Assembly: GCF_003478445.1 (NCBI RefSeq)
Contig: NZ_QUET01000013.1
Coordinates: 26,558-90,557, forward strand
Direction: 5' to 3'
DNA: 64,000 nucleotides
Origin: Roseburia sp. AM59-24XD
GTDB taxonomy: Bacteria; Bacillota; Clostridia; Lachnospirales; Lachnospiraceae
The translations under genes and the position numbers were made by a program. Of this stretch, positions 55,762-63,967 are shown piece after piece. The notes beneath the pieces are model-generated. The model saw only the letters and a program-made list of their open reading frames with translations. It made no database searches and was not told the DNA's origin. The stretch's first letter is position 1, and every line of letters begins with the position of its first letter.

Positions 55762-56009
55762 CTTCTGACACCTAAAAGATATTCACAAGATACATGGAAA
55801 AATTCAGCAAGGGCAACCACTTCATAATCTGGTACAAAGCGTATCCCTTGTTCTATTCGTAATACGGTCAAATCACTAAATTCATATCCGGCAAGTTGGA
55901 GCTGTTCTGCCAGTGCTTTTTGCGAAAGCTGCCTTTCAGTTCGCAATTCCTTTACTTTCTGACCTATCAGATTTTTGGAATTGCTTTCTTTATTCCAGTA
56001 AATTTTCAT
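55752..56009 (-). CDS. XRE-family helix-turn-helix regulator
   Basis: The 85-residue protein has an HTH_3 domain: LIGQKVKELRTERQLSQKALAEQLQL (helices 1-2), a recognition helix around SDLTVLRIEQGIRFVPDYE, and the usual end VALAEFFHVSCEYLLGVRSE. It is likely a small repressor of element or toxin genes. It reads toward the winged-helix gene and shares its terminator. The 306 bases between it and the sigma-like gene hold no convincing gene. Confidence 0.82.
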   Translation of the reverse strand: MKIYWNKESNSKNLIGQKVKELRTERQLSQKALAEQLQLAGYEFSDLTVLRIEQGIRFVPDYEVVALAEFFHVSCEYLLGVRSEK

Positions 56010-56315
56010 ATCATCACCAACTTTCTAAAGATGAAGTGCGGAAAAATATTTTTGTAAGAAATTTAAGGATTGATAATACTGCCTGTAAAATGCAATACTT
56101 AGGGATAGAGAAAATTGTGTGGTGTGGGAAGTATTACTCTAAGCGGAGAAAAAGGTAGTGTTTGATTTAGTTGATATTTCTGAAAGGGGTTGAGATAAAA
56201 TATTGGTTTAATCGTTTCATTCGTTTTAAGAAAAAATGAGGAATCTTTTAATCATTTTAAGTGCATAACCCGTTATTATATATATACAGATATTCAATGG
56301 AAAGGAGCCTGATGC

Positions 56316-56768
56316 GTGTTGAGTGATGACGAATTAGTGGAACAGATTCTACTTGGAAATGAAAATGCAGCAGAAGAATTGATAAAACGCTATTATACAT
56401 CTATTTTACGTTACTGTAGGTGGCATTGCTCTAATCTGGAAAAAGCAGAAGACCTGACTCAGGAAACATTTTTGAAGTTGTTTAAGAATTTATCCGGATA
56501 TAAAGGGAAAAAGAAATTTAAGGCTTATCTATACACGATTGCAAATCATTTATGTATTGATGAAAGTAGGAAGGTTGGGAGCTTTCTGTTTCTCCACAAG
56601 AAGCTAGACAATGGCAGACAAAAACAACGGTTGCTAATTTACGGCACGAAGGAAAAGAAATTATATTGCGTATTATTTCAGACAATATGCCTAGTGAGCG
56701 AGCGGTGCCTTGTGAAGCTACATTGGAAGATCTTTATTTATTTTATTTTCCCACAGAGGAAGGAGTGA
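56316..56768 (+). pseudogene. ECF sigma factor 5' part, joined to foreign sequence
   Basis: Residues 1-90 (GTG start, AAAGGAG upstream) are a sigma-70 region 2: LILGNENAAEELIKRYYTSI-type opening, ILRYCRWHCSNLEKAEDLTQ and YTIANHLCIDESRK. After about 56580 the frame reads through sequence that in another frame encodes the end of an ABC transporter ATPase. Region 4, needed for -35 recognition, is missing. The product would therefore be a chimera and probably inactive in promoter recognition. Confidence 0.75.
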
Positions 56769-56773
56769 AATAG
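56609..56773 (+). pseudogene. ABC transporter ATP-binding protein, C-terminal fragment
   Basis: In the frame offset from the sigma-like gene the sequence reads QWQTKTTVANLRHEGKEI, ILRIISDNMPSERAVP and ATLEDLYLFYFP, to TAG at 56771. This is the typical end of ABC-2 type exporter ATPases. It stops two bases before the ABC permease gene, its natural partner. The Walker A, signature and Walker B motifs are lost, apparently by the deletion that fused it to the sigma gene. Confidence 0.7.
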
Positions 56774-56774
56774 A

Positions 56775-57986
56775 ATGGAACTATTTTGGTTAGAGCATAA
56801 AAAGTTATGGCGAAAGAAAATTGTTAAAATATGTGTGTTGTTGTGTTTTGTTTATTATGTAATTTTTGGAAGCATACTTTCGTTTCAATGGTTCAGTTTT
56901 GGCAGTTCAGATGACTATACAAGTGCTTTTGGCAATAATTTTGATGGATATACAGTAATAAAGGATAGTCAGGGATATGCACTTTCATTTGGTGGAGAAT
57001 TGACGGATGAAACCTTGCAGCAAATAGTAAGTGATTATCAGCAAATGGAAGCTGACGGTATGGAGGAAGAACTGGAAAAGACAGACTGGAAGATAGTTAA
57101 TAGTTGGCTTGGAACATTGTATCCGGAGCTTCGAGATACCGGTAATTATAAAACGATGATAAGCTATGTTGATCCGGATAAGTTAACAGGCTTCTATGAA
57201 AGAAGACAGCAGGTGCTTGATGAGTTTTTGGAGGTCAGTGGTCAGGTAGGAGCTGAAAAAGAGTATTTACATCAGATAGAGGGAAAGGTAGAAAAACCAT
57301 TTCGTTATGAGTGGGTAGAAGGCTGGTCAACGCTTCTTGGTAGTATGGTTGCGGATCTGGGAGTTGTGATGGCTTTGTTTCTCGGTATTGTTTTATCCTC
57401 TTTATTTGCTGGCGAATGGCATGATAATACAAGCACACTGGTATTGACGACTCGAAATGGTTGGGGGAAAATTGCTCTTGCCAAAATTCTTACTGGTTTA
57501 GCGTTTACAGTGGAGTTTTTTGCATTACTTGCTGTTTCAATTGTTATATCACAGTTGTTTTTTATGGGAACTGCCGGATGGGATATGCCGATTCAGAATA
57601 TCAAGCTGATTGCTGTTGCACCTATGAATATGCTGCAGGCAGAAATTTATGAATATGCTTTTGTACTGCTTGGAGCAATAGGTTTTGCCGGAATTGTTAT
57701 GTTTATATCAGCGGCTGTAAAAAATAATGTACTTACCTTACTGCTTAGTCTGACTGTTGTATATGGACCAATGATGATTGCAGAATATCTTCCTTATGGG
57801 ATGCAAAAAGCATTGGATTTAATACCATTGGTAGGAAGTTCAACAGATATTTTCAGAACTAATACTTTTCGTATTTTTGGGAAGCTTATCTGGTCACCAT
57901 ATCTACTTATTACTATTCCTGTCTTGATGGGTATTCTATGTATGCCATTCGCTATAAGGAGCTGGTCAAGAAGGATGAAGGCATAA
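56775..57986 (+). CDS. ABC-2 type transporter permease
   Basis: The 403-residue protein has an N-terminal membrane segment (about 17-38), a long extracellular loop (about 40-185) and five or so further hydrophobic segments (about 190-212, 235-265, 290-315, 320-340, 370-390). Motifs such as SLFAGEWHDNTSTLVLTTRNG are typical of ABC-2 permeases. Its ATPase partner is reduced to a fragment just upstream, so export would need an ATPase encoded elsewhere. The substrate is unknown. Confidence 0.78.
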   Translation: MELFWLEHKKLWRKKIVKICVLLCFVYYVIFGSILSFQWFSFGSSDDYTSAFGNNFDGYTVIKDSQGYALSFGGELTDETLQQIVSDYQQMEADGMEEELEKTDWKIVNSWLGTLYPELRDTGNYKTMISYVDPDKLTGFYERRQQVLDEFLEVSGQVGAEKEYLHQIEGKVEKPFRYEWVEGWSTLLGSMVADLGVVMALFLGIVLSSLFAGEWHDNTSTLVLTTRNGWGKIALAKILTGLAFTVEFFALLAVSIVISQLFFMGTAGWDMPIQNIKLIAVAPMNMLQAEIYEYAFVLLGAIGFAGIVMFISAAVKNNVLTLLLSLTVVYGPMMIAEYLPYGMQKALDLIPLVGSSTDIFRTNTFRIFGKLIWSPYLLITIPVLMGILCMPFAIRSWSRRMKA

Positions 57987-57994
57987 ATAACAAT

Positions 57995-58147
57995 ATGGCA
58001 AAGAAAAGAGATAAAAAAAATAAGTTGCGAGGGAAATGGTTGAGAGGAATTATCATAGTTTACTTGCTTTTGATACTATGTAATCTATTTCACGAATTTC
58101 CTTCAAGATTAGAGAATCCTATTCCGGCGATTACAACATCATCATGA
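57995..58147 (+). pseudogene. start of a second membrane protein, truncated
   Basis: ATG 57995 opens a 50-codon frame. Residues 1-20 are very basic (AKKRDKKNKLRGKWLRG), followed by one hydrophobic segment (IIIVYLLLILCNLF). After about 58115 the sequence is the regulator repeat read in a wrong frame. It looks like the N-terminus of a further ABC permease or similar protein cut by insertion or deletion at the repeat. Confidence 0.5.
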
Positions 58148-58263
58148 GCCATATCCGGAATATTCGGGAGAAGATAGAGGATAATCCAAGTAAGCCAATC
58201 TACATACAGACGGTATGGGGGGGAGGTTATCGTTTCAACAAAAATATAAGCAGCGGTCTGTGA
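58117..58263 (+). pseudogene. OmpR-type regulator, 3' end only
   Basis: The frame reads SYSGDYNIIMSHIRNIREKI and TVWGGGYRFNKNISSGL to TGA at 58261, the last part of a winged-helix domain. It is the second copy of the end of the gene at 55410. There is no start; the upstream sequence belongs to a different truncated gene. Confidence 0.75.
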
Positions 58264-58291
58264 GTAGATTACAGATCACTGCTTATTTTTC
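58118..58291 (+). repeat. direct repeat, copy 2 (regulator 3' end plus terminator)
   Basis: This is the second copy of the 55597-55761 segment. It includes the terminator stem at 58248-58284 (AAGCAG ... CTGCTT) and ATTTTT. The terminator also serves the convergent histidine kinase gene, whose stop lies inside the stem. Confidence 0.85.
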
Positions 58292-59448
58292 GACATTGAA
58301 TGCTGTGCAAAAGTCACCTCGAAAATCGTTCCCCCAGTCTTGCCTGATTTGATACAAATACTGCCATCATGTACTCTAACGATTTCACGGACAAAAGCAA
58401 GACCTAGCCCTACGCCACCCAGCTTCCGGCTTCTGGATTTATCCACACGGAAGAATGGCTCGAACACTCTCTCCCTAAGCTCCTTTGGTATTCCGCTTCC
58501 CGTATCTTCTACAGACAGATAAACATGCTTGTTTCTCTGACATGCGGTTACGGTAACCTGTCCGAGCGGATGATTATATTTGATGGCATTCTCAACCAGA
58601 TTGTATACAAGCCTGTAAATAAGGATATCGCTGCCTATCATAGTGGCATCCTCACATTTTCCAATCAGCTTTATATTCTTTTCCACGGCAAGAGGCTCGA
58701 GGTCTGCCAAAACCTCTTCAACAATAGCATCCAATATAATTTTATCATCCCTTCCCACCGTCTGAAGCTCACTCATGTCAAGAAGAGTCTTTACCATCCT
58801 GTTTAATTTATCATTTTGTTCCGTAACCATTTTTATGGTCTGCAAAGTGTCTGCATCATTTCCCGGGTGAGAGGCAGAATTATATAAATCAAGCTGTACC
58901 TGCATTAACGCTAATGGAGTACGCAGCTCATGTGCTGCATTTGCAGTAAACTGTCTCTGTATCTCAAATGCTTCCGACAGACGCTCAAGCATCTTATTAT
59001 AAGAAATACCCAGCTGGTTCAGTTCCTTAACATTGTTTTCCTCTATTCTTGAATCAGACAGATTCTGAGCCTGTACCTCTTCAATTTTATCTGAAAACTC
59101 CCTGATTGATCTGAGTGCATGCCCGCTTATAAAGTAAGTGACGACACCTCCCAAAAGCGCCAGCAAAACCGTGATTATCAGACTGTTTCTTTTATAGTCG
59201 GCCTTATTATTGTACACCTGAACCGAAAATTTATCCGCAAACTCATCCCACTTATCGTCCGGTATACTGATATATATTTCATCTGATTTGTTTCCTTTTT
59301 CATCCCCCTGTGACTCTACCGCATCCTGCAGAGAATCGATGTAATGCACACCATTTTTATAGACAAACATAGTCAGGCAGCCACATATAATAGCAATACA
59401 CAATGTAGTAATGCACGTAAGTCTCCACTGTAGCGACATTCTTTTCAT
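58276..59448 (-). CDS. sensor histidine kinase
   Basis: The 390-residue kinase has a membrane segment at about 10-30, an outside loop of about 55 residues rich in Asp/Lys, a second segment at about 89-108, a HAMP-like region, the phospho-acceptor H173 in AAHELRTPLAL, the N box NLVENAIKYN and glycine boxes DTGSGIPKE and GGVGLGLAFV. It overlaps the response regulator gene by four bases, so translation is coupled. The small loop suggests a small molecule, ion or redox signal. The divergent redox genes are likely targets. Confidence 0.93.
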   Translation of the reverse strand: MKRMSLQWRLTCITTLCIAIICGCLTMFVYKNGVHYIDSLQDAVESQGDEKGNKSDEIYISIPDDKWDEFADKFSVQVYNNKADYKRNSLIITVLLALLGGVVTYFISGHALRSIREFSDKIEEVQAQNLSDSRIEENNVKELNQLGISYNKMLERLSEAFEIQRQFTANAAHELRTPLALMQVQLDLYNSASHPGNDADTLQTIKMVTEQNDKLNRMVKTLLDMSELQTVGRDDKIILDAIVEEVLADLEPLAVEKNIKLIGKCEDATMIGSDILIYRLVYNLVENAIKYNHPLGQVTVTACQRNKHVYLSVEDTGSGIPKELRERVFEPFFRVDKSRSRKLGGVGLGLAFVREIVRVHDGSICIKSGKTGGTIFEVTFAQHSMSKNKQ

Positions 59449-60125
59449 CTGTCAGACTCCTCCCGTATTTTATAGCCTTCACCTACCTTGTTCTGAATGG
59501 GATCATATCCCAGCTTCGCCTTAAGCTTTTTTCTAAGTGAAGACATATGTACCCTGATTGCTCCGCTAAAGCTGTCTGCCGTGGCATCCCACACATGCTC
59601 TATCAGCTCCTCCTGACTCACCGGTCTGCCTATATTGATAAGTAAATATTCCAAAATACCATTCTCTTTTCTTGTCAGTGGAACCGGCTCTTCCTTTGCA
59701 TATGCCTCGCGTTTAATCGTATCAAACTTTATTTCTCCGCATTTAAGACATATATCATTCTGTACAAATTTCCTTCTTGTCAGGCTTCTGATACGTGCCT
59801 CAAGCTCCTGCAGATGGAATGGTTTTTCCATGTAATCATTTGCTCCTGCATCCAGTCCCTCTACCTTATCAGCAATCTGACCTCTTGCAGATAATATCAA
59901 AACCTTAGTTTCATCATTGTATTTTCTAAGCTCCTTAAGAAGCTCCATGCCATCCATCCCCGGCAGATTCAAATCCAAAACTATCAGATCATAATTCTCC
60001 GACAGTATACATTCAAGAGCCTCTTTCCCATCATAACAGGTATCCACCTCATAACCGGCAGCATACAGACTCTTTGCAACCATATCACATATTTGTTTCT
60101 CATCCTCAACAATTAATAATCTCAA
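59445..60125 (-). CDS. OmpR-family response regulator
   Basis: The 226-residue regulator begins at a TTG (60125-60123) after CAGGAGAACAT, giving MLRLLIVEDEKQ; longer in-frame starts have no receiver homology. The receiver domain has the acidic pair E8/D9 and the phosphorylation site D52 (LDLNLPG). The C-terminal winged helix reads PLTRKENGILEYLLINIG and RVHMSSLRKKLKAKLGY. It is transcribed divergently from the redox cluster 93 bases away and probably controls it. Confidence 0.94.
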   Translation of the reverse strand: MRLLIVEDEKQICDMVAKSLYAAGYEVDTCYDGKEALECILSENYDLIVLDLNLPGMDGMELLKELRKYNDETKVLILSARGQIADKVEGLDAGANDYMEKPFHLQELEARIRSLTRRKFVQNDICLKCGEIKFDTIKREAYAKEEPVPLTRKENGILEYLLINIGRPVSQEELIEHVWDATADSFSGAIRVHMSSLRKKLKAKLGYDPIQNKVGEGYKIREESDR

Positions 60126-60164
60126 AATGTTCTCCTGCTTCTTAACAATAATTTTACAACCTAT

Positions 60165-60193
60165 ATTGTATAATACCAAAGTCAGCTGGTCAA
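60165..60193 (-). promoter_or_regulatory. promoter of the two-component system
   Basis: On the minus strand TTGACC (60193-60188), a 17-base spacer and TACAAT (60170-60165) lie 40 bases before the regulator start. A TATAAT at 60169-60174 on the plus strand could be the -10 of the opposite redox cluster; it has no good -35 box, as expected of an activator-dependent promoter. Confidence 0.65.
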
Positions 60194-60218
60194 CCATACA
60201 ACAAAAAGGAGCAACATT

Positions 60219-60362
60219 ATGTTGAAATACCAAAAAACATGTCAAATCATTCTGCTTATCCTTGGTGTATCCATGATAAGCTATGGTGCAGTCAGAGGTG
60301 AGGCGGCTACCGTGCTTGGTAAAGCAATAAAACTATGTCTGGAGTGTGTCGGAATTGGATAA
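60219..60362 (+). CDS. CD1871A-type small CxxC membrane protein
   Basis: The 47-residue protein has a basic start (KYQKT), one membrane segment (about 8-24) and a C-terminal CLECVGIG motif with C40 and C43, matching the CD1871A family of CxxC proteins of Clostridia. AAAAAGGAGCAACATT gives a strong ribosome site. Its end overlaps the next gene by 17 bases, implying coupled translation. The vicinal cysteines suggest a metal-binding or redox role with the 4Fe-4S protein. Confidence 0.8.
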   Translation: MLKYQKTCQIILLILGVSMISYGAVRGEAATVLGKAIKLCLECVGIG

Positions 60363-61242
60363 GGAAAAGAAATTACTATCAAGAAAATTGGCAAAAATAC
60401 GTGGCTGGATACAGGCCGCAGCAACGCTGCTGACCAATATTCATATTCTAAATTTATTTAAGGGTAAAATATATCAGGGCAATGCAAAAACAGTATGCGT
60501 ACCCGGATTAAACTGCTACTCCTGCCCAGCCGCGACAGGAGCCTGTCCAATAGGGGCATTTCAGGCAGTTGTCGGGTCATCAAAATTTAAGTTTTCATAC
60601 TACATAACCGGATTTTTTATTTTACTCGGTGTAACTCTCGGCAGATTTATATGTGGTTTTTTGTGCCCATTTGGATGGTTTCAGGATTTACTTCATAAAA
60701 TCCCCGGAAAGAAATTATCCACAGCCAAACTAAAGCCTCTTAGGTACCTAAAATATGTCATTCTTATTGTTTTCGTTATACTTCTTCCAATGCTTGTAAC
60801 GAACTCTATAGGAATGGGAGACCCGTTCTTCTGCAAATATATCTGTCCTCAGGGTGTTTTAGAGGGTGCTATACCGTTATCTATTGGAAATGCTGCTATC
60901 CGTTCTGCGCTGGGAAAGCTTTTTTCTTTCAAGTGTATGATTTTAATTGCAGTGATTGTACTAAGTATCTTATTTTACAGGCCCTTCTGTAAATGGATTT
61001 GTCCGCTTGGAGCAATCTACTCATTATTTAATAAGGTCAGCCTGCTCAAAATCACCGTTGATAGCAGCAAATGTGTCGGATGCGGTCAATGCTCAAAGGC
61101 ATGTAAGATGGATGTGGATGTGTGTAAGACACCGGATCACCCCGAGTGCATACGCTGCGGTGCCTGCATAAAGGCCTGTCCGAAGGACGCCATCTGCTAC
61201 CGGTTTATGGGAAAGTCATGTCAAAAAAATGACAACAGATAA
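60346..61242 (+). CDS. membrane 4Fe-4S protein (NapH/CcoG-like)
   Basis: The 298-residue protein has about five hydrophobic segments. Its cysteine motifs come in order: C51, C57, C60 and C67 (NCYSCPAATGACP), CGFLCPFG (103-110), CKWICPLG, then two ferredoxin-type clusters CVGCGQCSKACK and CIRCGACIKACPKD near the C-terminus. The layout resembles NapH/RdxA quinol-to-periplasm electron carriers. The start is GTG 60346 inside the preceding gene. It probably passes electrons across the membrane to the thioredoxin-like lipoprotein encoded next. Confidence 0.85.
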   Translation: MSELDKEKKLLSRKLAKIRGWIQAAATLLTNIHILNLFKGKIYQGNAKTVCVPGLNCYSCPAATGACPIGAFQAVVGSSKFKFSYYITGFFILLGVTLGRFICGFLCPFGWFQDLLHKIPGKKLSTAKLKPLRYLKYVILIVFVILLPMLVTNSIGMGDPFFCKYICPQGVLEGAIPLSIGNAAIRSALGKLFSFKCMILIAVIVLSILFYRPFCKWICPLGAIYSLFNKVSLLKITVDSSKCVGCGQCSKACKMDVDVCKTPDHPECIRCGACIKACPKDAICYRFMGKSCQKNDNR

Positions 61243-61283
61243 CTATTAAATATTTTACTATTATTTTAAAGGAGAAATTACTC

Positions 61284-62185
61284 ATGAAAAACAAATTATC
61301 ATTTATTTCTATTTTTACACTCTGCATAGCATTATCACTTACAGCATGTGGCGTAAAGCAAGCTTCCAACACAGATTCTAAGAACAATCAGACTGAAGCC
61401 GGCTCAGAAGCATCCGGCAAATCAGATTCCAGGCTTGATGATTTATATCAGCAGGAAAATCAGCTTTTTGCAGATCACGCTGATGTGTGGAACAAGGCAT
61501 TTGGCATGATGAACAAAAGTGACGCCGATCCAAACGGAAATTATGCTGATTATCTTGCAGGTACTGTAGAATCAAACAAGAATTCATTCACAGACGATGA
61601 ACTTAAAACACTTAATGAGGATATTGAAACCATACGAAAAATCGAGGAACAGATAGCAAAGCTTGAAAACAAAAATACATCATCAGACGATAACAAGAAG
61701 GACAGCTCTAAAGCCTCATCTGTATTCAGTGATTTTTCCGGTGAGGATTTTGATGGCAATAAGGTTGATGACAGCCTGTTTTCCGGTAATGCAGTAACAG
61801 TCGTCAATTTCTGGTTTACCGGCTGCAAACCATGTGTCGCTGAATTATCCAGCTTAACGAATTAAATGATGCTATCAAATCAATGGGCGGAGAAGTTGTT
61901 GGCATCAACACTGAGACCTTCGATGGCAATAAAACAGCTATCAAAGAGGCTGCCTCTGTTCTTGAAAGCCAGGGTGTCAAATATCGTAATCTGTCAATTG
62001 ACTCTTCTAGTGCTGCCGGTAAATATGCCTCAGAAATCATGGCCTTTCCAACAACTATACTTGTTGACAGAAATGGCAATATTGTAGGCGAACCAATGCT
62101 CGGCGGAATTGATAACAAGGACAACTATGATGCCCTTATGAAGCAGATTCAGTCTGTAATTGATGCAGACAGCACAAATAAATAG
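61284..62185 (+). CDS. TlpA-like thioredoxin-fold lipoprotein (frameshifted)
   Basis: The signal peptide ends in the lipobox LTAC (cysteine at residue 22), so the protein is anchored outside the membrane. A helical charged linker follows, then a TlpA-type domain with active site FTGCKPCVAE. The frame stops at TAA 61863 just after it. Adding one A to AGCTTAACGAA near 61856 gives SLNELNDAIKSMGGEVVGIN and runs to 62185, with the expected AFPTTILVDRNG motif. The repaired length is 300 residues. As given the fold would be cut. The partner is presumably the 4Fe-4S protein. Confidence 0.85.
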
Positions 62186-62196
62186 AGGTCTACATA

Positions 62197-62234
62197 TAAA
62201 AAGCTCTCTGTGCATTGCACAGAGAGCTTTTTTT
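62197..62234 (+). terminator. rho-independent terminator of the redox cluster
   Basis: AAAAGCTCTCTGTGC pairs perfectly with GCACAGAGAGCTTTT around a three-base loop and continues into a T-run. Confidence 0.95.
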
Positions 62235-62422
62235 GAACATTACTATAATGTCAAGGAATGGTGCAAGTGCGAAATATAGAGAGGTTAGTGTAAAGAATCG
62301 TAAGCGCATAGTTTCAGGGTGTCCTCAAAAATCCTTATCAGATTGACCTCATTTTTTCTAGCCCATCACTCGGTATATAAACTATTGTACAAATAGATTA
62401 AGAGAGGTACGGCTTAAGCCGG

Positions 62423-62450
62423 GAAAAGCACCTCAGAGGAGATGCTTTTC
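62423..62450. terminator. hairpin between the redox cluster and the AAA remnant
   Basis: GAAAAGCA-CCTC and GAG-ATGCTTTTC form a stem interrupted by single bulges. It lies just after the minus-strand AAA-ATPase remnant. The 190 bases before it (62235-62422) hold no gene I can support. Confidence 0.5.
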
Positions 62451-62458
62451 TTGGACTT

Positions 62459-62569
62459 TTATTCTGAAATCAACCAGTCGATCAAGTTGACGGATTTAAT
62501 GCCATCATAGGAAGTATCCATTCCTGTATTCAGGGAAAGAATTATTTTTTCATAGTTATCGTTGATTCC
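62459..62569 (-). pseudogene. AAA-family ATPase (DUF4143 type), C-terminal remnant
   Basis: On the minus strand GINDNYEKIILSLNTGMD and SYDGIKSVNLIDWLISE to TAA at 62459 matches the end of the AAA plus DUF4143 ATPases common on Firmicute chromosomes. About 36 residues remain of a protein of about 400. There is no start. Confidence 0.65.
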
Positions 62570-62589
62570 CTATCCTTTTTTATAAGCTG

Positions 62590-63494
62590 TTAATTACTTT
62601 TCTTTAATGTTTGGAGATATTTACCGTTAGCATAAACAAATGGTCCGGCTTCCTCCTCGTCTCCGAAATATTCCGGTCGCAATGATAAAATATGAAGCAA
62701 TTCATCTATCGTACGAACTTTTGTTGCCTGATATGGCTGTTCAAAGGCAATTTTTTCTACAAATAAATAGTAGTCGCTATACTTTATCAGTATTCCTGTA
62801 TGACCTACAAAAACGACATCAGAATCAGGATCGGATATTACAATGCTGAGAAGAGATATTCTGTCGCTGTCTATATGAAATCCGTGATCCTTCCAATTGT
62901 TAGAAAATGTAGTTTCAGGATGTTTGTTGTCTGTTACTTTTTTTTCGCCATAGAGGGTAGTAAACATATCCTTTTTCTTTTTTATGATTTCGTATCTGTC
63001 TACATTATCTATCGCATCTGTATCAAACATTAAATAAGTACCTTATACTTTTTTTCTGTTGATTCAGCCGTCAGCATCCCGTCTAACAGAAGAAATGCGG
63101 TCATTCTGCAGTCGGTATCCGAATAGTCATGATTTTGTTCCCAACCATCCATACATTTACCTGTATCTGCTTTCAGTTTCCGGGGATCTGACCAATTGTC
63201 TTCCAATTTTGCATTTTTTCCGGCGGAATCTGCAAAATCAGTCACCCAGTCCTGAAATACATCTACATGCGAAGCTCCCGCATCCTTTAACGCTTTGCAG
63301 ACCTCGGCAGAAGTATTATCCCCTCCCATATAAGTTGCAGCAGGTATCTTTTGCTCCTGCGCTGGCTGAGTATCCGCAGGTATCTTCTGTTCCTGCGTCA
63401 TCTGAGTATCCGCACAGGCACTCAGCACCATAGATGAAAGCAAAATGACAGCACATATTTTAGCGGATAAAGTGGTATTATTTTGTCTTTTCAA
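62590..63494 (-). CDS. DUF4300-like lipoprotein (frameshifted)
   Basis: The first frame (63494-63030) has a lipoprotein signal (LSACAD) and a short repeat of the TQPAQEQKIPA type, then FQDWVTDFADSAGK and TDCRMTAFLLLDG. The second frame (63030-62590) continues with MFDTDAIDNVDRYEI, VFVGHTGILIKYSDYYLFVE and RPEYFGDEEEAGPFVY. One missing G on the coding strand near 63041 (AAGGTACTT for AAGGGTACTT) splits them. The repaired length is 301 residues. DUF4300 proteins are secreted and of unknown function. The gene overlaps the upstream lipoprotein gene. Confidence 0.7.
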
Positions 63495-63831
63495 CAGATA
63501 TCACCTCGCCATCGAACGGATCTACCTCTGAAATTGTACCTGTATATTTTACGGTTACAGTATCACCGTTACTGATATTTTCCAATCCCTTCGGTTTTTT
63601 GTCGAAAGTAAAACTATATGGTGTGTCATCGTCGTCTGTAATGATAAACATAAAATCTTTTATCTCATCAATGGTTCCAACCAATTCTTTTTCTTCGGTT
63701 GTTTCCTTATTTTGATCCCCGCTGTTACTGGTTGCAGTATTATTTTGCTTTGTCTCTTTCTGTCCACAGCCTCCTAATATGCTCATACAAAGCATTACAC
63801 CAAGTACAATTGTGATTAATTTCTTCTTCAT
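63478..63831 (-). CDS. small lipoprotein with OB/beta-barrel-like domain
   Basis: The 117-residue product has a signal peptide ending in the lipobox LGGC, a Thr/Asn/Glu linker (about 25-50) and a compact beta domain (VGTIDEIKDFMFIITDDDD ... GDTVTVKYTGTISEVDPF), similar in pattern to small secreted OB-like domains. ATG 63831 is preferred over 63837 because GAGGT then has normal spacing. It overlaps the next lipoprotein gene by 17 bases, so the two form an operon driven by the duplicated promoter upstream. Confidence 0.75.
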   Translation of the reverse strand: MKKKLITIVLGVMLCMSILGGCGQKETKQNNTATSNSGDQNKETTEEKELVGTIDEIKDFMFIITDDDDTPYSFTFDKKPKGLENISNGDTVTVKYTGTISEVDPFDGEVISVEKTK

Positions 63832-63894
63832 AATCATTTACCTCTTTTCTTGTTTCTGCTCTCCGATTATTGCTGAAACAGGTTACCATATTAT

Positions 63895-63959
63895 TTTATA
63901 TATGGCAATAGTATGGTTCGCAATTTAAGAATTATATATGGCAATAGTATGGTTCGCAA
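63895..63959 (-). promoter_or_regulatory. two tandem promoters for the lipoprotein operon
   Basis: On the minus strand each copy has TTGCGA, a 17-base spacer and a -10 box. The far copy is TTGCGA 63959-63954 with TATAAT 63936-63931; the near copy is TTGCGA 63923-63918 with TATAAA 63900-63895. They arise from the 36-base tandem duplication. Confidence 0.7.
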
Positions 63960-63967
63960 TTTAAGAA
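63896..63967. repeat. 36-base tandem duplication
   Basis: A unit beginning TTATATATGGCAATAGTATG is present twice with no change (63896-63931 and 63932-63967). It duplicates a complete promoter. There are no spacers, so it is not a CRISPR array. Confidence 0.9.

Larger units (their letters stand above)
48797..58290. mobile_element. accessory/mobile-element-derived region
   Basis: From just after the rlmD-like gene the DNA carries a TnpV gene, a predicted defence locus, several truncated genes and a 160-base direct duplication of a regulator end. AT content rises and codon use changes. Housekeeping genes are absent except for a pyrD fragment. No integrase, attachment site or terminal repeat is visible, so the borders are approximate and the region may be a composite of several insertions and deletions. 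Confidence 0.6.

Noticed and set aside
55913..56158. 81-codon frame on the plus strand
   Set aside because: It overlaps the XRE regulator in antisense for its first part and has no motif or ribosome site.
63896..63967. CRISPR array
   Set aside because: The 36-base units are directly adjacent with no spacers and only two copies; they duplicate a promoter.
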